From Pseudothioclava arenosa (GTDB lineage: Bacteria; Pseudomonadota; Alphaproteobacteria; Rhodobacterales; Rhodobacteraceae): a stretch of 64,000 nt of DNA. The stretch is taken from assembly GCF_002358085.1 (NCBI RefSeq), contig NZ_NTJD01000004.1:62001-126000 (forward strand), written 5' to 3'. Within the stretch, counting starts at the first letter, position 1. The number at the start of each line of letters is the position of its first letter. Shown piece by piece: positions 13,563 to 22,586 of this stretch. The notes beneath the pieces were generated by a model. That model ran no database searches. It was not told the origin of the DNA and saw only the letters and a list, made by a program, of their open reading frames with translations. A program made the position numbers and the translations under genes.

Positions 13563-13925
13563 ATGTCCTTCGATCCCGCGAGCCTGAAATACGATGCGAA
13601 CGGTCTGATCCCGGCGATTGCGCAGGATGCGGCCTCGGGCGAGGTGCTGATGATGGCCTGGATGAATGCCGAGAGCCTCGCGCGCACGCTGGAAACCGGC
13701 CATGTCACCTATTGGTCGCGCTCGCGTCAGAGTTTCTGGGCGAAGGGCGAAAGCTCGGGCCATGTGCAGAAGCTGATCGAGCTGCGCGTGGATTGCGACC
13801 GCGATTGCCTGTTGCTTCTGGTCGAGCAAGCCGGGCCCGCGTGCCACACCAACCGGCGGAGTTGCTTTTACACGGCGGTTCGGAGCGGCGAAGAGGTCGA
13901 GATCCTGAAGCCGATGGAAGGCTAA
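13563..13925 (+). CDS. hisI: Phosphoribosyl-AMP cyclohydrolase HisI
   Basis: A 120-residue enzyme of histidine synthesis that opens the adenine ring of PR-AMP. Recognisable motifs are [40 protein letters not shown] and the zinc-site segment [10 protein letters not shown]. It is the single-function form without the HisE pyrophosphatase, as usual in alphaproteobacteria. GGAAAGAGCG precedes the ATG. Other his genes are not adjacent. Confidence 0.95.
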   Translation: MSFDPASLKYDANGLIPAIAQDAASGEVLMMAWMNAESLARTLETGHVTYWSRSRQSFWAKGESSGHVQKLIELRVDCDRDCLLLLVEQAGPACHTNRRSCFYTAVRSGEEVEILKPMEG

Positions 13926-13933
13926 TCCTGCGC

Positions 13934-13953
13934 CGCCTCCGGTAGGAGTATTT
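13934..13953 (+). repeat. Extragenic repeat-like motif (CTCCGG...GTATTT)
   Basis: CGCCTCCGGTAGGAGTATTT follows the hisI stop. A related string occurs at 44629-44650 and a partly similar one on the minus strand near 36644-36663, each between genes. It looks like a short dispersed intergenic motif. Confidence 0.4.
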
Positions 13954-13970
13954 ATAGCTCAGTGAAGGAC

Positions 13971-14813
13971 TTAGAGGCCGATCTTTGCGCGAATTTCGGC
14001 GGGGGTGGCGCCTTGCGCGCGGTAGGTCGCGATCGCGCGTGCGTCGTCGCGCTTGGCCAGGCGCTTGCCGGCCGCGTCGCGGATCAGGCGGTGATGGTGA
14101 TAGGCGGGCGTGGGCAGGCCAAGGAGCGCCTGCAGGATCACGTGGATATAGGTAGCCTCGAACAGGTCTTCGCCGCGCGTGACCTCGGTGATGCCCTGGG
14201 CTGCATCATCGACCACGACCGCAAGATGATAGGCGGCGCCCATATCTCGACGCGCCAAAACAACGTCCCCACAATGGGTTAAAAGCCAATCTTGATTTGC
14301 TTGGTAGTGGCCGGGCTGGGTGCCGCTTTCGTCAAATCCGGGCAGGTTCGGACCGAGCAGGTCAAGCGCGCGCGCCATGTCGAGGCGGATGGTGTCGCCG
14401 TCTTGCTTGCCGCGACAGGTGCCGGGGTAAACCAGCCCGTCGGGGCCGAGGATCGGAGCACCTTCCTGTGGGGCGTCAAGCGCCGCGCGGATGTCGGCAC
14501 GCGAGCAGGAGCAGCGATAGGTGACGCCAAGATCGTATAATTTATCAAGAGCTTGCTGATATAAGCTCATGCGTTCCGACTGACGCAGAACGGGCGTGGG
14601 CCAGTCCAGCCCGAGCCAGTGCAGGTCGTCGAAAATCTGCGCCTCCCACTGCGGACGGGCGCGGGATTGGTCGAGGTCTTCGATCCGAAGCAGGAACTCA
14701 CCCGGATCGGCGCGCTCGGCGGCGATAATCGCGGCCAGCGCATGGCCTAGATGGAGCGGCCCCGTGGGCGATGGTGCGAAGCGCGTGCGTCTTAGCTTTG
14801 AGCCGCAAGCCAT
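13971..14813 (-). CDS. gluQ: Glutamyl-Q tRNA(Asp) synthetase
   Basis: A 280-residue paralogue of the glutamyl-tRNA synthetase catalytic core that attaches glutamate to queuosine 34 of tRNA-Asp. The class I HIGH motif is HLGHA near residue 22. A zinc site is formed by YRCSCSR and YPGTCRG. The KMSKS equivalent is KRLAKRDD, and no anticodon-binding domain follows, which separates it from GltX. The ATG at 14813 gives a 22-base overlap with the end of trmFO, so both tRNA-modification genes are probably one transcript. Confidence 0.9.
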   Translation of the reverse strand: MACGSKLRRTRFAPSPTGPLHLGHALAAIIAAERADPGEFLLRIEDLDQSRARPQWEAQIFDDLHWLGLDWPTPVLRQSERMSLYQQALDKLYDLGVTYRCSCSRADIRAALDAPQEGAPILGPDGLVYPGTCRGKQDGDTIRLDMARALDLLGPNLPGFDESGTQPGHYQANQDWLLTHCGDVVLARRDMGAAYHLAVVVDDAAQGITEVTRGEDLFEATYIHVILQALLGLPTPAYHHHRLIRDAAGKRLAKRDDARAIATYRAQGATPAEIRAKIGL

Positions 14814-16135
14814 TGGGCGAAATCCTCTTTCGCGCGGTCGGTATAGCCTTTGTAGCGATCCTTGCGGCCCTTGCGGCCGCCACGTGCCTCCTCCAGCGGC
14901 GGAAACAGGCCGAAGTTCACGTTCATCGGCTGGAAGGTTTTCGCCTCCGCGCCGCCGGTGATGTGGTTGATCAGCGCGCCCATCGCGGTGGTGAAGGGCG
15001 GCGGCGGCAGGTCGCTGCCCTTGATCTCGGCCGCGGCCATCCGCCCGGCCAAAAGCCCCATCGACGCGCTTTCGACATAGCCTTCGACGCCGGTGATCTG
15101 TCCGGCGAAGCGGATATTCGGGCGCGCGCGCATCCGCATCTGCACATCCAGCAGTGTCGGCGAGTTGATGAACGTGTTGCGATGGATCCCACCGAGGCGC
15201 GCGAAGCTTGCATTCTCAAGCCCAGGAATCATACGGAAAACAGAGGCTTGCGCGCCGTACTTCATCTTTGTCTGGAAGCCGACGATATTATAGAGCGTCC
15301 CCAGCGCGTTGTCGCGGCGCAGCTGCACCACCGCATAGGCCTTTTCCTCGGGCTTATGCGCGTTGGTCAGGCCGACGGGCTTCATCGGCCCGTGGCGCAG
15401 CGTCTCGCGACCGCGCTCGGCCATCACCTCGATCGGCAGGCAGCCGTCGAAATATTTCGCGGTCTCGCCGTCGTGGAACTCGGTCTTGTCGGCGGCCAGC
15501 AGCGCGTCGATGAAAGCCTCGTATTGCGGCTTGGTCATCGGGCAGTTCAGATAGGCCTTCTGCTCCTCCTCGGTCTCGCCCTTGTCATAGCGCGACTGGC
15601 GCCAGGCGACCGACATGTCGATGCTTTCGGTGTAGACGATGGGCGCGATCGCGTCGAAGAAGGCGAGGCTCTCAGCGCCGGTCTCGGCGCGGATCGAATC
15701 GGCCAGCGCGCCCGAGGTCAGCGGCCCGGTGGCGACGATCCAATGCCCGTCGCGGGGCAGCTCGGTCACTTCGCCTTCGGCCACGGAAATCAGCGGATGG
15801 GCGCGGAGCCGGTCGGTCACGGCCTGCGAGAACGCCTCGCGGTCGACGGCCAGCGCGCCGCCCGCGGGCAGGCGGTGCTGCCGCGCCATCTCCATGATCA
15901 GCCCGCCGGCGGCCGCCATCTCCCAATGCAGCAGCCCCACGGCATTGCGCTCGTCATCGTCCGAGCGGAACGAGTTCGAACAGACCATCTCGGCGAAATT
16001 GCCGGTCTGATGCGCGAAGGTGCCGACCTGCGGGCGCATTTCATGGAGCACGACCGGCACGCCGGCCTCGGCGGCTTGCCAGGCGGCTTCGGAGCCCGCA
16101 AGCCCGCCGCCGATGATATGGAGTTCTTGTGTCAT
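14792..16135 (-). CDS. trmFO: Methylenetetrahydrofolate-tRNA-(uracil-5-)-methyltransferase TrmFO
   Basis: A 447-residue flavoprotein that makes 5-methyluridine 54 in the T-loop of tRNA using methylene-THF and FADH2. The FAD-binding [12 protein letters not shown] is at residues 9-20. Other family motifs are [38 protein letters not shown] and [13 protein letters not shown]. It is upstream of and overlaps gluQ. The start ATG at 16135 gives the expected short N-terminus before the Rossmann fold. Confidence 0.95.
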   Translation of the reverse strand: MTQELHIIGGGLAGSEAAWQAAEAGVPVVLHEMRPQVGTFAHQTGNFAEMVCSNSFRSDDDERNAVGLLHWEMAAAGGLIMEMARQHRLPAGGALAVDREAFSQAVTDRLRAHPLISVAEGEVTELPRDGHWIVATGPLTSGALADSIRAETGAESLAFFDAIAPIVYTESIDMSVAWRQSRYDKGETEEEQKAYLNCPMTKPQYEAFIDALLAADKTEFHDGETAKYFDGCLPIEVMAERGRETLRHGPMKPVGLTNAHKPEEKAYAVVQLRRDNALGTLYNIVGFQTKMKYGAQASVFRMIPGLENASFARLGGIHRNTFINSPTLLDVQMRMRARPNIRFAGQITGVEGYVESASMGLLAGRMAAAEIKGSDLPPPPFTTAMGALINHITGGAEAKTFQPMNVNFGLFPPLEEARGGRKGRKDRYKGYTDRAKEDFAQWLAAQS

Positions 16136-16176
16136 GGCGCTGATCTAGTCGAGGAGGGGCCGGTTGAAAAGGGCGC

Positions 16177-16204
16177 AAAAGAAAAGGCGCCCGAAGGCGC
16201 CCTT
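16177..16204 (-). terminator. Terminator downstream of the porin-like gene
   Basis: GGCGCC (16186-16191 and 16196-16201) forms a hairpin around CGAA. On the minus strand it is followed by TTTTCTTTT. Confidence 0.7.
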
Positions 16205-16225
16205 TCGCATCCCTTTGGGACGACC

Positions 16226-17113
16226 TTAGTTGATCAGCAGACCCGTGGGCGAGATCGCGGTATAGGCGTCTTCCATCACGGTGCGGGTCTTCAGCTTGCG
16301 ATCGCCGGTCTCGAAGGTCAGCTCCAGCGAGAAGCCGTCGACGAACTTGTCACCCTCGACGCGGATCTGCGAATAGCCGATGTCGGCCCAGACGTTCTCG
16401 GCCAGCTTGTAGCCGCCGCCGATGCCCAGCTCGACAACGTCGGTGTTCTCGAACTGACCGATCAGCAGGCGGCCGTTCGCGCGGTAGGGCGCGTCGAAGT
16501 AGTAGGTCGCGTCAACCGAGGCGACGGTGTAGTCGTAGTCGTTCGAATAGCCGAAGCCCACATCCGCCTCGTAGCGGTCGTTCTCGTGGCTGGCGACCAG
16601 CGCGAGTTCCTTGCCGTCGTCATCCAGCGAGAGCAGAAGCGAGGCCGAGTAGGGGCCTTTTTCGACATGGGCGAACGCCAGCGGGATGGTGTGGTCATAG
16701 CCATCGTAGCTGTTTTGCGCGCCGGCCAGGCCGAGGGTGTAATCGGCGAATTTGTATTCGACGCCGAGCAGGCGGTCCGAGAAGTCGCCCGGGCCTTCGA
16801 CCTGGTAGTTGTCGAGGGCGGCGACGACGCTGAGCGAGTCGGTCACGTCATAGCCGAAGGTCACGCCGACCATCGAGACATCGCCCTTTTCGCCCGGAAC
16901 CCAGATGCGGGTGCCGTCGATCGCGAGACCGAAGGTGAAACGGCCAAAGCTCTCTTCGACTTCGCCGCCGATGTTGAGCATGTCGATGTCGACGTTCTCG
17001 ATCGAGTAGGTCCCGGCGATGCCATAGACGGTCTGGTAGTTGGCTTCGGCCTGGGCGACGCCGGCGGTCAGCGCGAGCGCGGTGGTGACGGTAAGAAGGC
17101 TGCGGATCTGCAT
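16226..17113 (-). CDS. Outer-membrane beta-barrel protein, porin-like
   Basis: A 295-residue protein with a clear signal peptide ending in VAQA after residue 22. The mature part is a run of alternating polar/hydrophobic strands with aromatic ends (for example YSASLLLSLDDDGKELALVAS, ANGRLLIGQF), typical of an outer-membrane barrel. It is rich in Asp and Glu. It does not end in the canonical aromatic residue but in LLIN. It is flanked by hairpin terminators on both sides, so it is transcribed alone. The substrate is unknown. Confidence 0.7.
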   Translation of the reverse strand: MQIRSLLTVTTALALTAGVAQAEANYQTVYGIAGTYSIENVDIDMLNIGGEVEESFGRFTFGLAIDGTRIWVPGEKGDVSMVGVTFGYDVTDSLSVVAALDNYQVEGPGDFSDRLLGVEYKFADYTLGLAGAQNSYDGYDHTIPLAFAHVEKGPYSASLLLSLDDDGKELALVASHENDRYEADVGFGYSNDYDYTVASVDATYYFDAPYRANGRLLIGQFENTDVVELGIGGGYKLAENVWADIGYSQIRVEGDKFVDGFSLELTFETGDRKLKTRTVMEDAYTAISPTGLLIN

Positions 17114-17228
17114 CTGTGGTTTCCTGCCAAATAGATGATTTTCACCAGATTATAGCGATTGCTGCGCTGCGGAAAGATTGCCCCGAGAATTTCCGGGTCA
17201 CTGTGGCTTTCCGGCATGCCTCGGTATG

Positions 17229-17255
17229 CAAAAGGGCGCCCGGTCGGGCGCCCTT
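17229..17255 (-). terminator. Terminator downstream of gyrA
   Basis: AAGGGCGCCC (17232-17241) pairs perfectly with GGGCGCCCTT (17246-17255). On the minus strand it ends in TTTT, 22 bases after the gyrA stop. Confidence 0.75.
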
Positions 17256-17277
17256 GAGCGATGTGATCTGGGGTTGC

Positions 17278-20064
17278 TCAGGCTTCGGTGCCGTCCGTAA
17301 CCGGGGCGGCGATCTCGGCGCCGTCCTCTTCCTCGGTGTCAGCGATGCGCGCGACCGAGACAACCTCTTCGCCCTTGGCGGTGTCGAAGACCTTGACGCC
17401 GCCTGCCGACCGCGAGCGGAACGAGATGCCCGCGATGGGGCAGCGGATCGACTGGCCGGTCGAGGTGGCCAGCATCACCTGATCGCCGGTTTCGACCGGG
17501 AAGGAGGCCACAAGCGCGCCGCCGCGCATCGATTTCTCGAAGGCGGTGACGCCCTGGCCGCCGCGCCCGCGCACCGGGTAGTCGTGGCTCGACGAGATCT
17601 TGCCCAGACCCTTGGCGGTGATCGTCAGGATCAGGTCCTGCGCCTCGCGCATCTCGCGGAAACGATCATCCAGAAGAACGCCGTCGCCAGCTTCGGTCGC
17701 GGCCTCGTCATCGGCTTCGATCGCCTCGTCCTCGATGCCTTCGCCTTCGATCTCGGCGCCAAGCTCGGCGCGGAAGCGACGGATGAAGGCAGCGCGTTCC
17801 CAGGGCTCGGCCTCGAAATGGCGGATCACCGACATCGAGACGACCTTGTCGCCCGCGCCAAGGCGCACACCGCGCACGCCGGTGGAATCGCGGCCCTTGA
17901 AGATGCGCACCTCGGTCACCGGGAAGCGGATCGCGCGGCCCGCCGCCGTCACCAGCATGATGTCATCGGCCTCGGTGCACATGCGCGTGTCGACCAGCGT
18001 CACGCCCTCGGGCAGGCGCATCGCGATCTTGCCGTTCTTCATCACGCGGGCGAAGTCGGACAGCGCGTTGCGGCGCACGTCGCCCTCGGAGGTCGAGAAG
18101 AAGACCTGATAATTGTCCCATTCTTCCTCGGGGGCATCGACCGGCATCAGCGAGGCGATCGAGACGCCCTGCGGGATCGGCAGGATGTTGACGATCGCCT
18201 TGCCCTTGGCAGTGCGCCCGCCGGACGGCAGCCGCCAGCATTTCAGGCTGTAGACCATGCCATCGGTGGTGAAGAACAGAAGCTGCGTATGGGTATTGGC
18301 GACGAAGAGCGTGGTGACCACGTCATCCTCTTTCGTGGCCATCGACGAGAGCCCCTTGCCGCCGCGACGCTGCGCGCGGAACTCGTTGAGGGGCGTGCGC
18401 TTGATGTAGCCGCCCGAGGTGATGGTGACGACCATGTCCTCGCGCTCGATCAGGTCCTCGTCCTCAAGGTCGCCCGCCCAGTCGATGATCTCGGTGCGGC
18501 GCGGCACGGCGAAGGCCTCTTTCACCTCGCGCAGCTCGCCCGAGATGATCGCCATGATCCGTTCGCGCGAGCCGAGGATTTCCAGGTAGTCCTTGATCTT
18601 CGCGGCCAGATCTTCGAGCTCGTCGGTGACTTCCTTGACGCCGAGCTGGGTCAGGCGCTGCAGGCGCAGATCGAGGATCGCGCGGGCCTGAGCCTCCGAA
18701 AGGTTGTAGGTGCCGTCCTCGTTGATCGGGTGCAGCGGATCGTCGATCAACCGGATGTAGGGGGCGATGTCATGCGCGGGCCAGCGCCGCGTCATCAGCC
18801 GCTCGCGCGCCTCGGACGCATCGGCCGACGAGCGGATCGTCGCCACGACCTCGTCCACGTTCGAGACCGCCACCGCGAGCCCGCACAGGATATGCGAGCG
18901 CTCGCGCGCCTTGCGCAGCTCAAAGGCGGTGCGGCGCGCGACGACTTCTTCGCGGAAGGTGATGAAGTTGGTCAGGAAGGCGCGCAGCGTCAGGGTCTCG
19001 GGGCGGCCGCCGTTCAGCGCCAGCATGTTGCAGCCGAACGAGGTTTGCAGCGGCGTGAAGCGGTAGAGCTGGTTCAGCACCACATCGGGCGTCGCGTCGC
19101 GCTTGAGCTCGATCACCACGCGCACGCCGACACGGTCGGATTCGTCGGCGATATGGGCGATGCCCTCGAGCTTCTTTTCGCGCACGAGGTCGGCGATCTT
19201 CTCGATCATCGCCGCCTTGTTCACCTGATAGGGGATCTCGTCGATGACGATGGCAAAGCGGTCTTTGCGGATTTCCTCGACGCGGGTTTTCGAGCGGATA
19301 ATCACCGAGCCGCGGCCTTCGAGATAGGCCTTGCGGATGCCGCCGCGGCCCATGATCTGCGCGCCGGTCGGGAAGTCGGGGCCGGGGACGATCTCCATGA
19401 TCGCCTCGTCCGACATGTCGGGGGTCTCGATCAGCGCCAGCGTCGCGTCGCAGACCTCGCCGAGGTTATGCGGCGGGATATTGGTCGCCATGCCGACCGC
19501 GATGCCGCCCGCGCCATTGACCAGCATGTTCGGGAATCGCGCCGGCAGGACGGTGGGCTCGCGGTCCTTGCCGTCGTAGTTGTCCTGGAAATCGACCGTG
19601 TCTTTTTCGATATCGGCCAGCAGCGAGGCCGCGGCCTTCTGCATGCGCACCTCGGTGTAGCGCATCGCCGCCGCCGAGTCGCCGTCCATCGAGCCGAAGT
19701 TGCCCTGACCGTCCAGGAGCGGCAGCGACATCGAGAAGGGCTGGGCCATCCGCACGAGGGCGTCATAGATCGCCGCGTCGCCATGCGGGTGGTATTTACC
19801 CATAACGTCGCCGACCGGGCGCGCCGACTTGCGATAGGGCTTGTCATGCGTGTTGCCGGTCTCGTGCATGGCGTAAAGGATGCGCCGGTGCACGGGCTTC
19901 AGACCGTCGCGCAGATCTGGGATCGCGCGGCTCACGATCACGCTCATCGCATAATCGAGATAGGCCGTTTTCATTTCGGAAGAGATGTCGACCGTGGGCC
20001 CGTCGTAATGCGGGCGCTGCGGCGCGTCTTCAGTCATTTCCGGCGGTTCGGGCGTATCGGTCAC
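17278..20064 (-). CDS. gyrA: DNA gyrase subunit A
   Basis: A 928-residue type II topoisomerase subunit that introduces negative supercoils with GyrB. The breakage-reunion core has the catalytic tyrosine in [10 protein letters not shown], and the GyrA box QRRGGKG that separates gyrase from topoisomerase IV is present. The quinolone-resistance region reads [18 protein letters not shown], with alanine where Escherichia coli has Ser83; Asp87 is kept. An acidic insertion (near residues 780-800) lies in the C-terminal beta-pinwheel. The GTG at 20064 is the longest supported start; an internal ATG at 20037 is possible. It is monocistronic with a terminator. Confidence 0.96.
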   Translation of the reverse strand: MTDTPEPPEMTEDAPQRPHYDGPTVDISSEMKTAYLDYAMSVIVSRAIPDLRDGLKPVHRRILYAMHETGNTHDKPYRKSARPVGDVMGKYHPHGDAAIYDALVRMAQPFSMSLPLLDGQGNFGSMDGDSAAAMRYTEVRMQKAAASLLADIEKDTVDFQDNYDGKDREPTVLPARFPNMLVNGAGGIAVGMATNIPPHNLGEVCDATLALIETPDMSDEAIMEIVPGPDFPTGAQIMGRGGIRKAYLEGRGSVIIRSKTRVEEIRKDRFAIVIDEIPYQVNKAAMIEKIADLVREKKLEGIAHIADESDRVGVRVVIELKRDATPDVVLNQLYRFTPLQTSFGCNMLALNGGRPETLTLRAFLTNFITFREEVVARRTAFELRKARERSHILCGLAVAVSNVDEVVATIRSSADASEARERLMTRRWPAHDIAPYIRLIDDPLHPINEDGTYNLSEAQARAILDLRLQRLTQLGVKEVTDELEDLAAKIKDYLEILGSRERIMAIISGELREVKEAFAVPRRTEIIDWAGDLEDEDLIEREDMVVTITSGGYIKRTPLNEFRAQRRGGKGLSSMATKEDDVVTTLFVANTHTQLLFFTTDGMVYSLKCWRLPSGGRTAKGKAIVNILPIPQGVSIASLMPVDAPEEEWDNYQVFFSTSEGDVRRNALSDFARVMKNGKIAMRLPEGVTLVDTRMCTEADDIMLVTAAGRAIRFPVTEVRIFKGRDSTGVRGVRLGAGDKVVSMSVIRHFEAEPWERAAFIRRFRAELGAEIEGEGIEDEAIEADDEAATEAGDGVLLDDRFREMREAQDLILTITAKGLGKISSSHDYPVRGRGGQGVTAFEKSMRGGALVASFPVETGDQVMLATSTGQSIRCPIAGISFRSRSAGGVKVFDTAKGEEVVSVARIADTEEEDGAEIAAPVTDGTEA

Positions 20065-20151
20065 GCGGGCTCTCGCAAGCTAGATCTAGGTGTTGCCCGG
20101 TTATAGTGATCCTAGGCTTGGGGTGCAATCGCCAAGGCCCTTTCCGGGCGA

Positions 20152-20667
20152 TCAGTCTTCGCGATAGGCCGCCGCGGCGCCCTTGTGGGCGTGCAGGAAG
20201 GCCAGAATCCAGACCAGCGCGAGGCCGAAGGACAAAAGCACGTTCATATTGGCCATGGTGAGGCCAAAGATCTGCCAGGTGATCTCGTCGCAGCGTACCA
20301 GCGGCGCGCCGTTGATCTGCGCCATCAGCTCGTCGACCGACAGATTCGCCACCCCGTTCGAGGTGCAGCTGTCAGGGCCTTCGAAGATGTGCAGCTCGAC
20401 GCCCGAGTGATAGATTCCGATCGCCCCCGAGGTGGCCGCCGCCGCCGCGCCAAAAAGCGCGAAGATGCGGGGCAGGGGCAGGCTCAGCATCGCGCCGCCG
20501 ATCAGCACCGCCGCCACATGCGGCCAGCGCTGCAACAGGCACAGATCGCAGGGCGCATAGCCAAGCGCCTGGAACATGAACGCCCCCGCCAGAAGCCCGG
20601 CCGAGCCGAGCGTCGCCAGCGAAACCAGCCGAACCGTGTTGAAGCGTTCCCAAAGCGTCTTGGTCAT
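20152..20667 (-). CDS. DsbB-like disulfide bond formation protein
   Basis: A 171-residue inner-membrane protein with four hydrophobic segments. The quinone-proximal pair is CDLC in YAPCDLCLLQRWPH near residue 40. The second periplasmic pair is C in GPDSCTS and C in LVRCDE. This is the DsbB design that reoxidises DsbA with quinone. No dsbA is nearby. It overlaps the upstream YqaA-type gene by one base (TGATG), so the two membrane-protein genes are coupled. Confidence 0.85.
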   Translation of the reverse strand: MTKTLWERFNTVRLVSLATLGSAGLLAGAFMFQALGYAPCDLCLLQRWPHVAAVLIGGAMLSLPLPRIFALFGAAAAATSGAIGIYHSGVELHIFEGPDSCTSNGVANLSVDELMAQINGAPLVRCDEITWQIFGLTMANMNVLLSFGLALVWILAFLHAHKGAAAAYRED

Positions 20668-21245
20668 CAGAGATATTTCACTGCCATAAATCCGCCGAGC
20701 AGGATCACCACAAACAGGGTAAACATCAAGCCCAGGCGTTTCTCGATGAAATCACGGATTGGTGCACCGAACCGCCACAACAGCGCGGCAACGATGAAGA
20801 ACCGCAGCGCCCGCGCCAGCACCGAGATCCCCATGAACAGGGTGAAGTCGAGCTGGGTGACCCCCGAGAAGATCGTGATCACCTTGTAGGGGAAGGGCGT
20901 CACCCCCGCGATCAGCACCGCCCAGCCGCCCATCTCGTTGAACCGCGCGGCGAGCTGGTCGAAGCTCTCGGTCTTGCCGTAGAACTCAAGGATCGGCGTG
21001 CCCACGGCATCCATGAAGAAGAACCCGATCGCATAGCCAAGGCAGCCGCCCGCGACCGAGGCCAGCGTCGCCACCGTCGCGATCCAGAAGGCGCGTTCGC
21101 GCGCGGCCAGCACCATCGGGATCATCAGCACATCGGGCGGGATCGGAAAGACCGAGCTTTCGATGAACGATACGGCGACCAGCGCCCACATTGCGTGGCG
21201 ATGCGAGGCAAGCCCCATCGTCCAGTCATAGAGACCCCGGATCAT
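20667..21245 (-). CDS. YqaA-type VTT/DedA superfamily membrane protein
   Basis: A 192-residue protein with about five hydrophobic segments. The SFIESSVFPIPPDVLMIPMVLA motif near residue 25 and GVTPFPYKVITIFSG near 120 are the conserved loops of the VTT (DedA/YqaA) superfamily, thought to act in lipid or membrane homeostasis. The ATG at 21245 is chosen over the upstream GTG at 21266 because AAGGAG precedes it at proper spacing. It leads a two-gene unit with the DsbB-like gene. Confidence 0.85.
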   Translation of the reverse strand: MIRGLYDWTMGLASHRHAMWALVAVSFIESSVFPIPPDVLMIPMVLAARERAFWIATVATLASVAGGCLGYAIGFFFMDAVGTPILEFYGKTESFDQLAARFNEMGGWAVLIAGVTPFPYKVITIFSGVTQLDFTLFMGISVLARALRFFIVAALLWRFGAPIRDFIEKRLGLMFTLFVVILLGGFMAVKYL

Positions 21246-21402
21246 CTCCGCTCCTTGCCGTTTCACGCGTCCCCGCGGGTTTGCGGCTTTGCTTCCGCGC
21301 CGTCAAGGGCGTGAAGGGCGCGGGCCGCGCCCGAGGGGGATTGCCGCAGGCCCGCCGCCGGCGCTAGTTTGCATGCGGAGTGATCGGTGGAGGGCGTTCG
21401 GC

Positions 21403-22248
21403 GTGAAATGGCAGGGACGGCGCGGCAGCGCCAATATCGAGGATCGGCGCAGTCAGCGCGGTGGCGGCAAGGCGCTTGGGGTTTCGGGGTTCGGTGCGAT
21501 CGCGCTGTTGCTGGCGGGCTGGTATTTCGGCATCGACGTGACGCCGCTCCTGCAGGGCGGCGGGCAGAGCGTGCAGACCACCGGAGAGCTGTCGGAACGC
21601 GAGCAGGCCTTGGGTGACTTTGTGTCCGTAACCCTTGCTGATACCGAAGAAATCTGGACCACGATCTTTGCCGACGAGCTGGGCCGGCGCTACAATCCGG
21701 TGACGCTGGTGCTGTTCAGCCAGGTCACTGCCTCGCCCTGCGGCAATGCCTCGGGGGCGACGGGGCCGTTCTATTGCCCGGGCGACAAGAAGGTCTATCT
21801 CGACACCGCGTTTTTCGACACGCTGTCGCGTCAGCTCGGGGCGGGGGGCGATTTTGCCTATGCCTATGTCGTGGCCCATGAGGTCGCCCATCACGTGCAG
21901 GACGAGCTGGGCATCCTTAGCAAGGTCAACGCGATCCGCGCGCGCGCCAGCGCCGCCGAGAGCAACGCGCTCTCGGTGCGGATCGAGCTGCAGGCCGATT
22001 GCCTGTCGGGGGTCTGGGCCAGCCATGCCGCCGAGATGTTCGACTCGCTCGAACCGGGCGACGTGGCCGAGGCGATGAATGCCGCCGAGAAGATCGGCGA
22101 CGATACGCTGCAGCGCAATGCCGGACGCCGCCCGATGCCCGACAGCTTCACCCATGGCACCTCCGAGCAGCGCCAACGCTGGTTCGCGCAGGGTTTTGAG
22201 AGCGGCGATATCGGGACCTGCGATACCTTCTCGGCGCGCAGCCTGTAA
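21403..22248 (+). CDS. ypfJ: YpfJ-type neutral zinc metallopeptidase
   Basis: A 281-residue predicted membrane-anchored metallopeptidase. The N-terminus MKWQGRRGSANIEDRR is the family signature, followed by one hydrophobic segment (residues 30-46). The zinc motif HEVAHHVQ starts at H159, and a downstream ELQADCLSG supplies the third ligand region. CGNASGATGPFYCP and the C-terminal TCDTFSA are also conserved. The GTG at 21403 is chosen because it places the signature at residue 1 and follows GGTGGAGGG; an upstream in-frame ATG lacks both. Substrate unknown. Confidence 0.9.
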   Translation: MKWQGRRGSANIEDRRSQRGGGKALGVSGFGAIALLLAGWYFGIDVTPLLQGGGQSVQTTGELSEREQALGDFVSVTLADTEEIWTTIFADELGRRYNPVTLVLFSQVTASPCGNASGATGPFYCPGDKKVYLDTAFFDTLSRQLGAGGDFAYAYVVAHEVAHHVQDELGILSKVNAIRARASAAESNALSVRIELQADCLSGVWASHAAEMFDSLEPGDVAEAMNAAEKIGDDTLQRNAGRRPMPDSFTHGTSEQRQRWFAQGFESGDIGTCDTFSARSL

Positions 22249-22325
22249 CCGGCGCCGAAGCGGGTGAGGGGGGCGGCGAAACCCTCTTGCCCCCCGCGCG
22301 CGGGCCGGATAGATCGAAGCGGCTG

Positions 22326-22364
22326 GCCCGCATGGCGGAATTGGTAGACGCAGCGGATTCAAAA
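22326..22364 (+). pseudogene. 5' half of a host tRNA-Leu(CAA) split by an integrative element
   Basis: GCCCGCA (acceptor 5' strand, 22326-22332), TG, a normal D-arm with TTGGTAGACGC, and the 5' half of the anticodon arm GCGGATTCAAAA up to 22364 are present. The sequence then departs from tRNA. The matching 3' half lies at 26904-26959, and its TGCGGGC is the exact complement of this acceptor strand. No tRNA 3' half is restored here. Confidence 0.9.
22355..22364 (+). repeat. Left attachment core (attL)
   Basis: GGATTCAAAA in the anticodon arm, repeated at 26904-26913. The next base differs (G here, T at the right copy), which sets the core length at 10. Confidence 0.8.
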
Positions 22365-22414
22365 GCACCTGCAGCATGCATGCCTACCACACTTTGCATC
22401 GAATGAACCAATAA

Positions 22415-22446
22415 AACCTAGCCTTTCGGGGCTGGGTTTTTCTTTT
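22415..22446 (+). terminator. Rho-independent terminator at the left end of the element
   Basis: AACCTAGCC (22415-22423) pairs with GGCTGGGTT (22430-22438, one G-T pair), followed by TTTCTTTT. It would end transcripts that start at the promoter of the broken host tRNA before they reach the element's genes. Confidence 0.75.
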
Positions 22447-22486
22447 GCCCGAACCGATGCCATCTGGCATCAGATACTTTCCCGCC

Positions 22487-22568
22487 GCAACAAATGTTGC
22501 AGGCGTGTTGCGGGAGAGGGTCGGAGTTAGGTGCCACCATTACTCGCGCCGCAACAAGCGCCGCAACA
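22487..22568. repeat. Left cluster of TGTTGC hexamers (candidate integrase arm sites)
   Basis: TGTTGC occurs at 22495 and 22506, and its complement GCAACA at 22487, 22551 and 22563. Five copies in 82 bases mirror an equal cluster at the right end. Multiple short arm sites flanking the core are usual for lambda-type integrases. Confidence 0.65.
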
Positions 22569-22586
22569 AACCAAGAGGAAATGCAC

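Noticed and set aside
22355-22420. Possible restoration of tRNA-Leu at the left junction
   Set aside because: After GGATTCAAAA the sequence has no variable arm, no T-arm with TTCGA, and nothing complementary to GCCCGCA.
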